Source: Streptococcus oralis
GTDB lineage: Bacteria; Bacillota; Bacilli; Lactobacillales; Streptococcaceae
NCBI RefSeq assembly: GCF_001578705.1
Contig: NZ_KQ969037.1
Span: 361,442 to 425,441, forward strand
Reading direction: 5' to 3'
DNA length: 64,000 nt
A model generated the notes under the pieces. The model worked only from the letters and a program-made list of their open reading frames with translations. It did no database searches and had not been told where the DNA came from. Of this stretch, positions 29,808-37,342 are shown in pieces. Both the position numbers and the translations under genes were made by a program. Each line of letters begins with the position of its first letter. Within the stretch, counting starts at the first letter, position 1.

Positions 29808-29835
29808 AAAAAGTGGTTTAGATAGCCACTTTTTG
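29808..29835 (+). terminator. Rho-independent terminator upstream of ung
   Basis: AAAAAGTGG and CCACTTTTT flank a short loop. The T run leads directly into the ung extended -10 (TGCTATAAT, 29834-29842), so terminator and promoter are nested. Confidence 0.75.
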
Positions 29836-29870
29836 CTATAATAGAAGCAGTAAAAACGAAGGAGTTGGCT

Positions 29871-30524
29871 ATGCAACACTCATCTTGGCATGCTTTGATT
29901 AAGGAGCAATTACCTGAGGGTTATTTCAGGAAAATCAATCAATTTATAGAGCAGGCATATGCACAGGGAACTGTTTATCCACCCAAGGAAAAGGTTTTTC
30001 AGGCTCTATTGACAACCCCCCTAGAAGAGGTTAAGGTGGTGATTCTAGGGCAGGATCCTTATCACGGGCCAGGTCAAGCTCAAGGCTTGAGTTTTTCTGT
30101 ACCTGACTCTATCCCAGCTCCGCCGTCCTTGCAAAATATCTTGAAAGAATTGTCAGATGATATCGGAGTTAAGAAATCACATGATTTGACAGCTTGGGCT
30201 GAGCAAGGTGTCTTACTTCTCAATGCTTGCTTGACGGTTCCTGTTGGTCAGGCCAATGGTCATGCTGGGCAGATATGGGAGCCATTTACAGATGCTGTGA
30301 TTCGGGTTGTCAATAATCTAGACAGACCTGCAGTCTTTCTACTCTGGGGTACTTATGCACGCAAGAAGAAGGCCTTGGTTACCAATTCTCATCACTTGAT
30401 TATTGAATCAGCCCACCCAAGTCCTTTATCTGTTTACAGAGGATTTTGGGGTTCCAAGCCTTTTTCCAAGGCCAATGCATTCTTAACAGAGACAGGACAA
30501 GAGCCAATCGATTGGCTTAGATAA
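29871..30524 (+). CDS. ung: uracil-DNA glycosylase
   Basis: A 217-residue family 1 uracil-DNA glycosylase that removes uracil from DNA at the first step of base-excision repair. The water-activating loop [18 protein letters not shown], the Ala/Pro-rich [18 protein letters not shown] uracil-recognition segment and the HPSPLS DNA-intercalation loop are all present. ATG 29871, with AAGGAG 6 bases upstream, gives the usual streptococcal length. It is followed after 9 bases by a nudix hydrolase and then pyrC, a conserved pneumococcal gene order; the first two are both protective against damaged nucleotides. Confidence 0.96.
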   Translation: MQHSSWHALIKEQLPEGYFRKINQFIEQAYAQGTVYPPKEKVFQALLTTPLEEVKVVILGQDPYHGPGQAQGLSFSVPDSIPAPPSLQNILKELSDDIGVKKSHDLTAWAEQGVLLLNACLTVPVGQANGHAGQIWEPFTDAVIRVVNNLDRPAVFLLWGTYARKKKALVTNSHHLIIESAHPSPLSVYRGFWGSKPFSKANAFLTETGQEPIDWLR

Positions 30525-30533
30525 GGAGAGAAT

Positions 30534-30998
30534 ATGCCTCAGTTAGCGACGATTTGCTACATTGATAACGGAAAAGAACTGCTCATGCTCCATCGCAATA
30601 AGAAGCCCAATGATGTCCATGATGGGAAATGGATTGGTGTGGGTGGTAAGCTAGAGCGAGGGGAGACACCTCAAGAATGCGCTGCGCGTGAAATCCTCGA
30701 AGAAACAGGGCTCAAAGCCAAGCCAGTACTAAAAGGCGTTATCACTTTTCCAGAATTCACGCCAGATTTAGACTGGTACACCTATGTTTTTAAGGTGACA
30801 GAGTTTGAGGGTGACTTGATTGACTGTAATGAGGGAACATTAGAATGGGTTCCCTATGACGAGGTCTTGAGCAAGCCAACTTGGGAAGGTGATCACACTT
30901 TTGTTGAGTGGCTTTTAGAAGATAAACCCTTCTTTTCAGCCAAGTTTGTTTATGATGGGGATAAATTATTGGATACCCAAGTCGATTTCTATGAATAA
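30534..30998 (+). CDS. mutX: nudix hydrolase, MutT/MutX-type
   Basis: A 154-residue nudix hydrolase with an intact nudix box GGKLERGETPQECAAREILEETGL (GX5EX7REUXEEXGU; positions about 37-60). In streptococci this gene is usually called mutX or mutT and is thought to remove 8-oxo-dGTP from the nucleotide pool. AAGGAG is 6 bases before the ATG. It lies between ung and pyrC with short gaps, so the three genes are probably one operon from the promoter at about 29840. The exact substrate is not shown by sequence; the symbol is by synteny. Confidence 0.85.
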   Translation: MPQLATICYIDNGKELLMLHRNKKPNDVHDGKWIGVGGKLERGETPQECAAREILEETGLKAKPVLKGVITFPEFTPDLDWYTYVFKVTEFEGDLIDCNEGTLEWVPYDEVLSKPTWEGDHTFVEWLLEDKPFFSAKFVYDGDKLLDTQVDFYE

Positions 30999-31010
30999 AG
31001 GAGAAAGCAG

Positions 31011-32279
31011 ATGCTACTTATCAAAAATGGTCGTGTAATGGATCCCAAGTCTGGTTTGGATCAAGTGTGTGATGTTTTGGTCCAAGATGGGAAAATTGTC
31101 AAAATTGCCCCTGAAATCAAGGAAGAAGGAGCAGAAGTGATTGACGCTACTGGGCTTGTGGTTGCGCCTGGACTGGTTGATATTCATGTTCATTTCCGTG
31201 AACCTGGTCAGACCCACAAGGAGGACATCCATACTGGGGCACTAGCGGCTGCTGCAGGTGGTTTTACAACGGTTGTCATGATGGCTAATACTAGTCCAAC
31301 CATTTCGGACGTAGAAACTTTGCAAGAAGTTCTTCAGTCAGCTGCCAAGGAAAAAATCAATGTCAAGACAGTTGCGACTATTACCAAGAACTTTAATGGC
31401 CAAGACTTGACAGACTTTAAGGCGCTCTTAGAAGCTGGTGCGGTTGGTTTTTCTGATGACGGTATTCCACTTGAAAGTAGCAAGGTTCTCAAAGAAGCCT
31501 TGGAAACTGCTAAAAAACTTGGCACCTTTGTTTGTCTACACGAGGAAGATCCCGGATTGAACGGTATTCTTGGCTTTAACGAAAACATCGCTAAAGACCA
31601 CTTCAAGATCTGTGGAGCGACAGGGGTGGCAGAATACGCCATGATTGCGCGTGATGTCATGATTGCCTATGCAACTAAGGCCCATGTTCACATCCAGCAT
31701 TTGTCTAAGGAAGAAAGTGTCAAGGTAGTGGAATTCGCTCAAGGTTTGGGAGCGCAAGTCACAGCAGAAGTGGCGCCACAGCATTTCTCTAAGACGGAAG
31801 CTCTCCTTTTGACACAAGGAAGCAATGCCAAAATGAATCCTCCGCTTCGTTTGGAGTCAGATCGCCGTGCCGTTATCGAGGGCCTCAAGTCAGGCGTCAT
31901 CACCGTGATTGCGACAGACCACGCGCCTCACCATGCAGATGAGAAAAATGTAGAAGATATCACTAAAGCACCATCTGGTATGACTGGTCTGGAAACCTCT
32001 CTATCTCTCGGTCTGACTTATTTGGTCCAAGCTGGTGAACTAAGCTTAATGGAATTGCTAGAAAAAATGACTGTTAATCCAGCTAAATTGTACAACTTTG
32101 AAGCAGGTTACTTGGCTGAGAATGGTCCAGCAGATATCACCATCTTTGATGACAAGGCTGATCGTACTGTTGGTCCAAACTTTGCTTCAAAATCAGCTAA
32201 TTCTCCATTTATCGGCGAAACCTTAAAAGGGCAGGTCAAATATACTATCTGTAAGGGACAAATCGTCTACCAAAACTAG
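31011..32279 (+). CDS. pyrC: dihydroorotase
   Basis: A 422-residue class I dihydroorotase, catalysing the third step of pyrimidine synthesis (carbamoyl-aspartate to dihydroorotate). The metal-binding HxH is in [19 protein letters not shown], the bridging region in GAVGFSDDG, further ligands in AHVHIQHLS, and the catalytic Asp in [12 protein letters not shown]. Length and motif order are standard. AAAGGAG precedes the ATG. The other pyr genes are not in the window, so this gene is separate from the main pyr operon, as in pneumococcus. Confidence 0.95.
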   Translation: MLLIKNGRVMDPKSGLDQVCDVLVQDGKIVKIAPEIKEEGAEVIDATGLVVAPGLVDIHVHFREPGQTHKEDIHTGALAAAAGGFTTVVMMANTSPTISDVETLQEVLQSAAKEKINVKTVATITKNFNGQDLTDFKALLEAGAVGFSDDGIPLESSKVLKEALETAKKLGTFVCLHEEDPGLNGILGFNENIAKDHFKICGATGVAEYAMIARDVMIAYATKAHVHIQHLSKEESVKVVEFAQGLGAQVTAEVAPQHFSKTEALLLTQGSNAKMNPPLRLESDRRAVIEGLKSGVITVIATDHAPHHADEKNVEDITKAPSGMTGLETSLSLGLTYLVQAGELSLMELLEKMTVNPAKLYNFEAGYLAENGPADITIFDDKADRTVGPNFASKSANSPFIGETLKGQVKYTICKGQIVYQN

Positions 32280-32320
32280 ATGGGACTCTGCTCTATAAAC
32301 CATAAGAATAGAGAGCGTTT

Positions 32321-33676
32321 ATGTATCCAACCCATCAATTTAAAGACAAGTTTGTTTTATTTCTTAAGATATTTTTCCCTATCCTGATCTATCAATTTGC
32401 CAATTATTCTGCCTCTTTTGTCGATACGACCATGACGGGGAAGTACAATACCATGGATTTGGCGGGGGTGTCAACTGCAACGAGTCTATGGAATCCTTTT
32501 TTCACCTTTTTAACAGGGATTGTTTCGGCCATGGTTCCCATCATCGGCCATCATCTAGGAAGAGGCAAAAAGGAAGAAGTAGCATCTGACTTTTACCAAT
32601 TTATTTATTTGGCTTTTGGGCTGTCTTTGGTTTTGCTTGGCATGGTGCTTTTTCTAGCGCCTCCAGTTTTAAACCATATCGGACTAGAAGCTCAAGTGGC
32701 GGTAGTTTCAGTTCGTTATCTTTGGTATTTGTCTATCGGAATTATTCCCTTGTTGCTTTTCAGTGTTATCCGATCGCTACTTGATTCTCTCGGTTTGACC
32801 AAGCTATCCATGTACCTCATGCTCTTATTGCTACCTTTAAATTGTGGGTTTAACTATTTATTGATCTACGGAGCCTTTGGGTTTCCAGAGTTAGGTGGAG
32901 CAGGAGCAGGGCTAGGAACCTCACTTGCTTATTGGTGTCTACTGGGAATTTCCATCATCATCTTGGTCAAGCAGAAAAACCTAAAAGAACTTCATTTAGA
33001 ACGACGCGCCCCTCTGAATTTAGAGAGAATTATGGAGGGAATTCGCTTGGGTTTACCAATCGGTGGTACTGTTTTTGCTGAGGTCGTCATTTTTTCAGTC
33101 GTTGGTTTGATTATGGCTAAGTTTTCGTCTATGATTATTGCCAGCCACCAGTCAGCCATGAACTTCTCAACTCTCATGTATGCTTTTCCCATGAGTATTT
33201 CTTCTGCCATGGCCATCGTTGTTTCTTATGAGGTAGGGGCTAAGCGCTTTTATGATGCTAAGACCTATATCAAACTTGGACGTTGTATAGCACTGATATT
33301 TGCAGGCTTTACATTGAGCTTTCTCTATATTTTGAGAGATGTCGTAGCCAGTTTATATGGCAATAATCCTGACTTCATTGAACTAACATCTACCTTCCTA
33401 ACTTATAGTCTATTTTTCCAGTTAGCTGACACCGTTGCAGCTCCTTTACAAGGAATCCTGAGAGGCTATAAGGATACGGTTGTTCCCTTTTATCTGGGAG
33501 TAATTGCTTACTGGGCTGTTTCCATTCCATTAGGTTTATTCCTAGATCATGTGACAACTTTGGGAGCCTATTCTTACTGGATTGGTCTAATAGCGAGTTT
33601 GGTCGTTAGTGCTATCCTCTATCAATGGCGTTTGCAAACAATTATGAAAAGATTTGAAGTTTCCAATGTCAAATAA
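32321..33676 (+). CDS. MATE family efflux transporter
   Basis: A 451-residue polytopic membrane protein with about 12 hydrophobic segments in two pseudo-repeated halves, as in MATE cation-coupled multidrug exporters. Typical features are DTTMTGKYNTMDLAGVSTATSLW in the first half, AMVPIIGHHLGRGKKEE after TM2, and in the second half MNFSTLMYAFPMSISSAMAIVVSYEVGAKRF. Substrate unknown. GAGAG gives a modest ribosome-binding site. It starts 41 bases after pyrC and is closed by a strong terminator. Confidence 0.9.
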   Translation: MYPTHQFKDKFVLFLKIFFPILIYQFANYSASFVDTTMTGKYNTMDLAGVSTATSLWNPFFTFLTGIVSAMVPIIGHHLGRGKKEEVASDFYQFIYLAFGLSLVLLGMVLFLAPPVLNHIGLEAQVAVVSVRYLWYLSIGIIPLLLFSVIRSLLDSLGLTKLSMYLMLLLLPLNCGFNYLLIYGAFGFPELGGAGAGLGTSLAYWCLLGISIIILVKQKNLKELHLERRAPLNLERIMEGIRLGLPIGGTVFAEVVIFSVVGLIMAKFSSMIIASHQSAMNFSTLMYAFPMSISSAMAIVVSYEVGAKRFYDAKTYIKLGRCIALIFAGFTLSFLYILRDVVASLYGNNPDFIELTSTFLTYSLFFQLADTVAAPLQGILRGYKDTVVPFYLGVIAYWAVSIPLGLFLDHVTTLGAYSYWIGLIASLVVSAILYQWRLQTIMKRFEVSNVK

Positions 33677-33704
33677 ACTTTGTGAAAAAAATTCTAACTC
33701 AAGG

Positions 33705-33737
33705 TAATCCCTGTTTCCGCAGGGATTTCTTTTTTTG
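33705..33737 (+). terminator. Rho-independent terminator after the MATE gene
   Basis: AATCCCTG and CAGGGATT with a 6-base loop, followed by a T7 run. Confidence 0.88.
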
Positions 33738-33765
33738 TCTTGTGAAATTTTGTAAGTCATAAACT

Positions 33766-33794
33766 TTGACAGTGTTTTCAAAAAGAGGTAAAAT
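33766..33794 (+). promoter_or_regulatory. promoter of the 2-oxo-acid dehydrogenase operon
   Basis: A consensus TTGACA (33766-33771) and TAAAAT (33789-33794) are exactly 17 bases apart, 34 bases before the E1 alpha start codon. Confidence 0.75.
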
Positions 33795-33828
33795 GTTAAG
33801 GAAAGAACAAAGTTAGAAAGGCAAGATT

Positions 33829-34797
33829 ATGTCAACTTTAGATAAAAATCTTTTGCTAGAGATGTTCCGTAAGATGGAAGAAATCCGTCGCATGGACTTA
33901 AAAATCGCTCAGTTAGTGAAAAAGGGAAAAGTTCCCGGTATGACTCACTTTTCTGTCGGAGAGGAAGCTGCTAACGTCGGGGCGATGCTGGCTCTTAACC
34001 CAGATGATCTGATCACATCTAACCACCGTGGTCATGGGCAAGCTATTGCTAAGGGGATTGACCTCAACGGAATGATGGCTGAAATCCTTGGTAAATACAC
34101 TGGAACCTGTAAAGGAAAAGGTGGTTCTATGCATATCGCCGACCTAGATGCTGGTAACCTTGGTGCCAATGGTATCGTAGGTGGTGGTATGGGAATCGCT
34201 GTCGGTGCAGCCCTCAGTCAGCAAATGCAACATACTGGTAAAATCGTTGTTTGCTTTTTTGGGGATGGTGCGACCAACGAAGGTGTTTTCCACGAATCAG
34301 TGAACATGGCTTCTATCTGGAAGCTGCCAGTCATTTTCTACTGCATTAACAACGGTTATGGGATCTCTGCGGATATCAAGAAAATGACCAATGTAGAGCA
34401 CATTCATCAACGTAGTGCGGCATATGGAATCCCTGGAATGTTTATCGAAGATGGCAACAACGTCATCGACGTTTATGAAGGATTTAAGAAAGCTGTAGAT
34501 CATGTTCGTGGTGGTAGCGGCCCAGTCTTGATCGAAAGTGTCACTTATCGCTGGCTTGGTCACTCATCATCTGACCCTGGTAAATATCGTACGCGCGAAG
34601 AAGTAGAATTGTGGAAACAAAAAGACCCAATTGAAAACCTCCGCAATTACCTTATTGAAAATACTATTGCAAGTGCCGAAGAATTGGAAGAAATCCAAGC
34701 GCAAGTCAAGGAAGCGGTAGAAGCTTCTGTTAAATTTGCGGAAGAAAGTCCATTCCCACCACTAGAATCAGCCTTTGAAGATATTTACGCAGACTAA
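33829..34797 (+). CDS. pdhA: pyruvate/acetoin dehydrogenase E1 component, alpha subunit
   Basis: A 322-residue thiamine-diphosphate-dependent E1 alpha subunit. The TPP/Mg motif is GDGATNEGVFHESVNMASIWKLPVIFYCINN (near residues 145-175), preceded by TSNHRGHGQAIAKG and GKGGSMHI, and the phosphorylation-loop equivalent YRWLGHSSSDPGKYR is present. With the next gene it forms the alpha2beta2 E1 that decarboxylates a 2-oxo acid and acylates lipoate. Pneumococcal homologues are annotated both as acoA and pdhA; as the only such complex normally found in this group, pyruvate is the likely substrate, though acetoin cannot be excluded from sequence alone. Confidence 0.92.
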   Translation: MSTLDKNLLLEMFRKMEEIRRMDLKIAQLVKKGKVPGMTHFSVGEEAANVGAMLALNPDDLITSNHRGHGQAIAKGIDLNGMMAEILGKYTGTCKGKGGSMHIADLDAGNLGANGIVGGGMGIAVGAALSQQMQHTGKIVVCFFGDGATNEGVFHESVNMASIWKLPVIFYCINNGYGISADIKKMTNVEHIHQRSAAYGIPGMFIEDGNNVIDVYEGFKKAVDHVRGGSGPVLIESVTYRWLGHSSSDPGKYRTREEVELWKQKDPIENLRNYLIENTIASAEELEEIQAQVKEAVEASVKFAEESPFPPLESAFEDIYAD

Positions 34798-34812
34798 GGA
34801 GAAAGAGATAAA

Positions 34813-35805
34813 ATGGAAACAAAAACAATGTCGTTCCGTGACACCATTATCCTTGCTATGTCTGAGGAAATGCGTCGCGATGAAAATGTGTTCTTGATGG
34901 GAGAAGACGTCGGTGTCTTCGGAGGGGACTTCGGAACTTCTGTTGGCATGCTCGAAGAATTTGGTCCAGAACGTGTTCGTGACTGTCCGATTTCTGAAGC
35001 TGCCATCTCGGGAGCAGCAGCAGGTGCAGCCATGACTGGACTTCGCCCGATTGTTGATATGACCTTCATGGACTTCGCTGTAATTGCTATGGATAATATC
35101 GTCAACCAAGCCGCTAAAACACGTTATATGTTTGGTGGTAAAGGGCAAGTTCCGATGACTATTCGCTGTGCAGCTGGTAACGGAGTTGGTTCTGCAGCGC
35201 AGCACTCACAATCTCTAGAATCTTGGTTTACGCATATCCCTGGACTGAAGGTTGTAGCACCTGGTACACCTGCAGACATGAAAGGACTGCTCAAGTCTTC
35301 TATCCGCGATAATAACCCAGTCATCATTCTTGAATACAAATCAGAATTTAACCAAAAAGGGGAAGTGCCAATTGATCCAAACTACACAATCCCACTTGGA
35401 GTTGGCGAAATCAAACGCGAAGGAACGGATGTGACAGTCGTTACTTACGGTAAAATGCTTCGTCGTGTGGTTCAAGCTGCTGAAGAATTAGCTGAAGAGG
35501 GAATTTCAGTTGAAATTGTGGACCCACGTACTCTTGTTCCGCTTGATAAGGAGATCATCATTAACTCAGTGAAGAAGACTGGTAAGGTCGTTCTGGTTAA
35601 CGATGCACACAAAACAAGTGGCTATATCGGAGAGATTTCAGCTATTATTTCAGAATCAGAAGCATTTGACTATCTAGACGCACCAATCCGCCGTTGCGCT
35701 GGAGAAGATGTGCCAATGCCTTACGCGCAAAACCTAGAAAATGCAATGATTCCCACAGTTGAAAGCATCAAAGATGCCATCCGAAAAACTTATAACAAAG
35801 AATAA
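34813..35805 (+). CDS. pdhB: pyruvate/acetoin dehydrogenase E1 component, beta subunit
   Basis: A 330-residue E1 beta subunit (transketolase-like pyrimidine-binding domain plus C-terminal transketolase domain). Recognisable blocks are VFLMGEDVGVFGGDFGTSVGM, DCPISEAAISGAAAGAAMTGLRPIVD, AGNGVGSAAQHSQSLESWFTHIPGLKVV and VVTYGKMLRRVVQAAEEL. It follows the alpha subunit by 15 bases. A 449-base gap rich in hairpin repeats then separates it from the E2 gene, which has its own ribosome-binding site but no obvious strong promoter. Confidence 0.93.
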   Translation: METKTMSFRDTIILAMSEEMRRDENVFLMGEDVGVFGGDFGTSVGMLEEFGPERVRDCPISEAAISGAAAGAAMTGLRPIVDMTFMDFAVIAMDNIVNQAAKTRYMFGGKGQVPMTIRCAAGNGVGSAAQHSQSLESWFTHIPGLKVVAPGTPADMKGLLKSSIRDNNPVIILEYKSEFNQKGEVPIDPNYTIPLGVGEIKREGTDVTVVTYGKMLRRVVQAAEELAEEGISVEIVDPRTLVPLDKEIIINSVKKTGKVVLVNDAHKTSGYIGEISAIISESEAFDYLDAPIRRCAGEDVPMPYAQNLENAMIPTVESIKDAIRKTYNKE

Positions 35806-35850
35806 GGTTGCATAAGATAAGTTATGTAAACATTTTGAGTTTTTAACTTT

Positions 35851-36020
35851 AGTAACTTGAGATATATTTTGTATCCAAGTTATTTGTAAAGTTGTGACAG
35901 TTTTTTGACGAATCGATAATATTCGACGAATGAATTAGTAAGTCTACTAGGTTGGACGCCTTATAGCGGCAACCGTAGCAACTTGAGATACGTGTTGTAT
36001 CCAAGTTGCTTGTAGAGTTG
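35851..36020. repeat. two 44-base copies of a hairpin repeat
   Basis: Copies at 35851-35894 and 35977-36020 differ at 7 of 44 positions. Each forms a hairpin: TAACTTG...CAAGTTA in the first and CAACTTG...CAAGTTG in the second, with an inner GATA(C)/GTATC stem. The end base pair changes from T-A to C-G, a compensatory change that supports a selected structure. They lie in the only gene-free stretch above 300 bases (35806-36254). Confidence 0.7.
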
Positions 36021-36025
36021 AATTC

Positions 36026-36113
36026 GGACGGAGGTCTGCGAAAAAAAGATAGATTTCCTTGTGTTCATCGAACACATCGTCAATCTCCTATTTTTTCATT
36101 GCCCTCTGCGTCC
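36026..36113. repeat. dispersed imperfect-palindrome element, copy B
   Basis: Outer arms GGACG/CGTCC, then GAGG/CCTC, GAAAAAA/TTTTTTC and AGATT/AATCT nest around an inner hairpin TGTGTTC/GAACACA. The layout is that of copies A (19325) and C (36130), although the paired bases differ. Confidence 0.65.
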
Positions 36114-36129
36114 TTAATATCTTATATTC

Positions 36130-36233
36130 GAACACGGGCTAAAGTCTGTGTGAAAAAGATAAACTTTCCTAGAAACTAAAGTTTCTTCGTCAAGTTTCCT
36201 ATTTTCACTTTGACTTTTAACGCCCTTTGTATC
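36130..36233. repeat. dispersed imperfect-palindrome element, copy C
   Basis: Closest relative of copy A, sharing GAACACGG-CTAAA, GAAAAAGA and CCTATTTTCACTTTG plus CTTTTAACG and CTTTGTATC. GGGC/GCCC, AAAGTC/GACTTT and GTGAAAA/TTTTCAC arms nest around AAACT/AGTTT. It ends 22 bases before the E2 start codon, so it would lie in the E2 leader of any read-through transcript. Confidence 0.7.
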
Positions 36234-36254
36234 ATAAATAGAATTGGAGAGGTC

Positions 36255-37298
36255 ATGGCTGATGACAAGCTAAGAGCGACTCCTGCGGCTAGAAAGTTAG
36301 CGGATGATCTAGGGATCAACCTCTACGACGTTTCTGGCTCAGGTGCAAACGGTCGTGTCCACAAAGAAGACGTGGAAACTTATAAAGACACAAACGTGGT
36401 TCGCATTTCGCCACTTGCAAAACGAATTGCCCTCGAACATAACATTGCTTGGCAGGAAATCCAAGGAACGGGTCATCGTGGTAAGATCATGAAGAAGGAC
36501 GTTTTGGCCTTGCTTCCTGAAAATATCGCAAACGATACTATAAAGTCTCCTGCTCAAATCGAAAAAGTGGAAGAGATTCCTGATACTATCACTCCTTATG
36601 GTGATATTGAGCGTATTCCAATGACACCAATGCGTAAGGTTATCGCCCAACGTATGGTTGAATCCTACCTGACTGCGCCAACCTTCACGCTCAACTACGA
36701 TGTCGATATGTCTGAGATGCTGGCTCTTCGTAAGAAGGTTCTTGATCCAATCATGGAAGCAACTGGTAAGAAAGTAACGGTTACAGACCTTCTTTCTCTC
36801 GCTGTTGTAAAGACCCTTATGAAACACCCATACATCAACGCTTCGTTGACCGAAGACGGCAAGACCATTATCACTCATAACTATGTCAACCTTGCTATGG
36901 CAGTTGGTATGGATAATGGATTGATGACACCTGTTGTCTATAATGCTGAAAAAATGAGCTTGTCAGAGTTAGTTGTAGCCTTTAAGGATGTGATTGGCCG
37001 TACCTTGGATGGTAAATTGGCTCCAAGTGAGTTGCAAAACTCAACCTTCACAATTAGTAACTTGGGAATGTTTGGTGTTCAGTCCTTCGGTCCGATTATT
37101 AACCAACCAAACTCAGCTATCCTCGGGGTTAGCTCAACAGTTGAAAAACCTGTAGTTGTCAATGGTGAGATTGTTATTCGTCCTATCATGAGCCTAGGGT
37201 TAACCATTGACCACCGTGTCGTAGATGGTATGGCTGGTGCTAAGTTTATGAAAGACTTGAAAGCCTTGATTGAGAACCCAATCTCAATGTTGGTTTAA
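36255..37298 (+). CDS. pdhC: dihydrolipoamide acyltransferase E2 without a lipoyl domain
   Basis: A 347-residue E2. It begins with two tandem peripheral-subunit-binding-type domains (about 7-42, ATPAARKLADDLGINLYDVSG...; and 47-82, ISPLAKRIALEHNIAWQEIQG...) and then the acyltransferase core, whose catalytic DHRVVDG has H320 and D324. The lipoyl domain expected at the N terminus of E2 is absent; it is found on the E3 protein of the same operon instead. GGAGAGG is just upstream of ATG 36255; the upstream in-frame start at 36210 lies inside a repeat and is rejected. The E2 forms the structural core of the complex. Confidence 0.93.
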   Translation: MADDKLRATPAARKLADDLGINLYDVSGSGANGRVHKEDVETYKDTNVVRISPLAKRIALEHNIAWQEIQGTGHRGKIMKKDVLALLPENIANDTIKSPAQIEKVEEIPDTITPYGDIERIPMTPMRKVIAQRMVESYLTAPTFTLNYDVDMSEMLALRKKVLDPIMEATGKKVTVTDLLSLAVVKTLMKHPYINASLTEDGKTIITHNYVNLAMAVGMDNGLMTPVVYNAEKMSLSELVVAFKDVIGRTLDGKLAPSELQNSTFTISNLGMFGVQSFGPIINQPNSAILGVSSTVEKPVVVNGEIVIRPIMSLGLTIDHRVVDGMAGAKFMKDLKALIENPISMLV

Positions 37299-37342
37299 GT
37301 CAGCTATTGTTATTTTAGAGTTTTAGATAAAGGAAGTAAGAC

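Noticed and set aside
35806-36254. A riboswitch or T-box in the pdhB-pdhC gap
   Set aside because: The gap is explained by repeat copies; no T-box AGGGTGG core or known riboswitch consensus was recognised.
36210-36254. A longer E2 start at 36210
   Set aside because: The added 15 residues would be encoded by repeat element C, lack a ribosome-binding site and are not part of the binding-domain fold; ATG 36255 has GGAGAGG.
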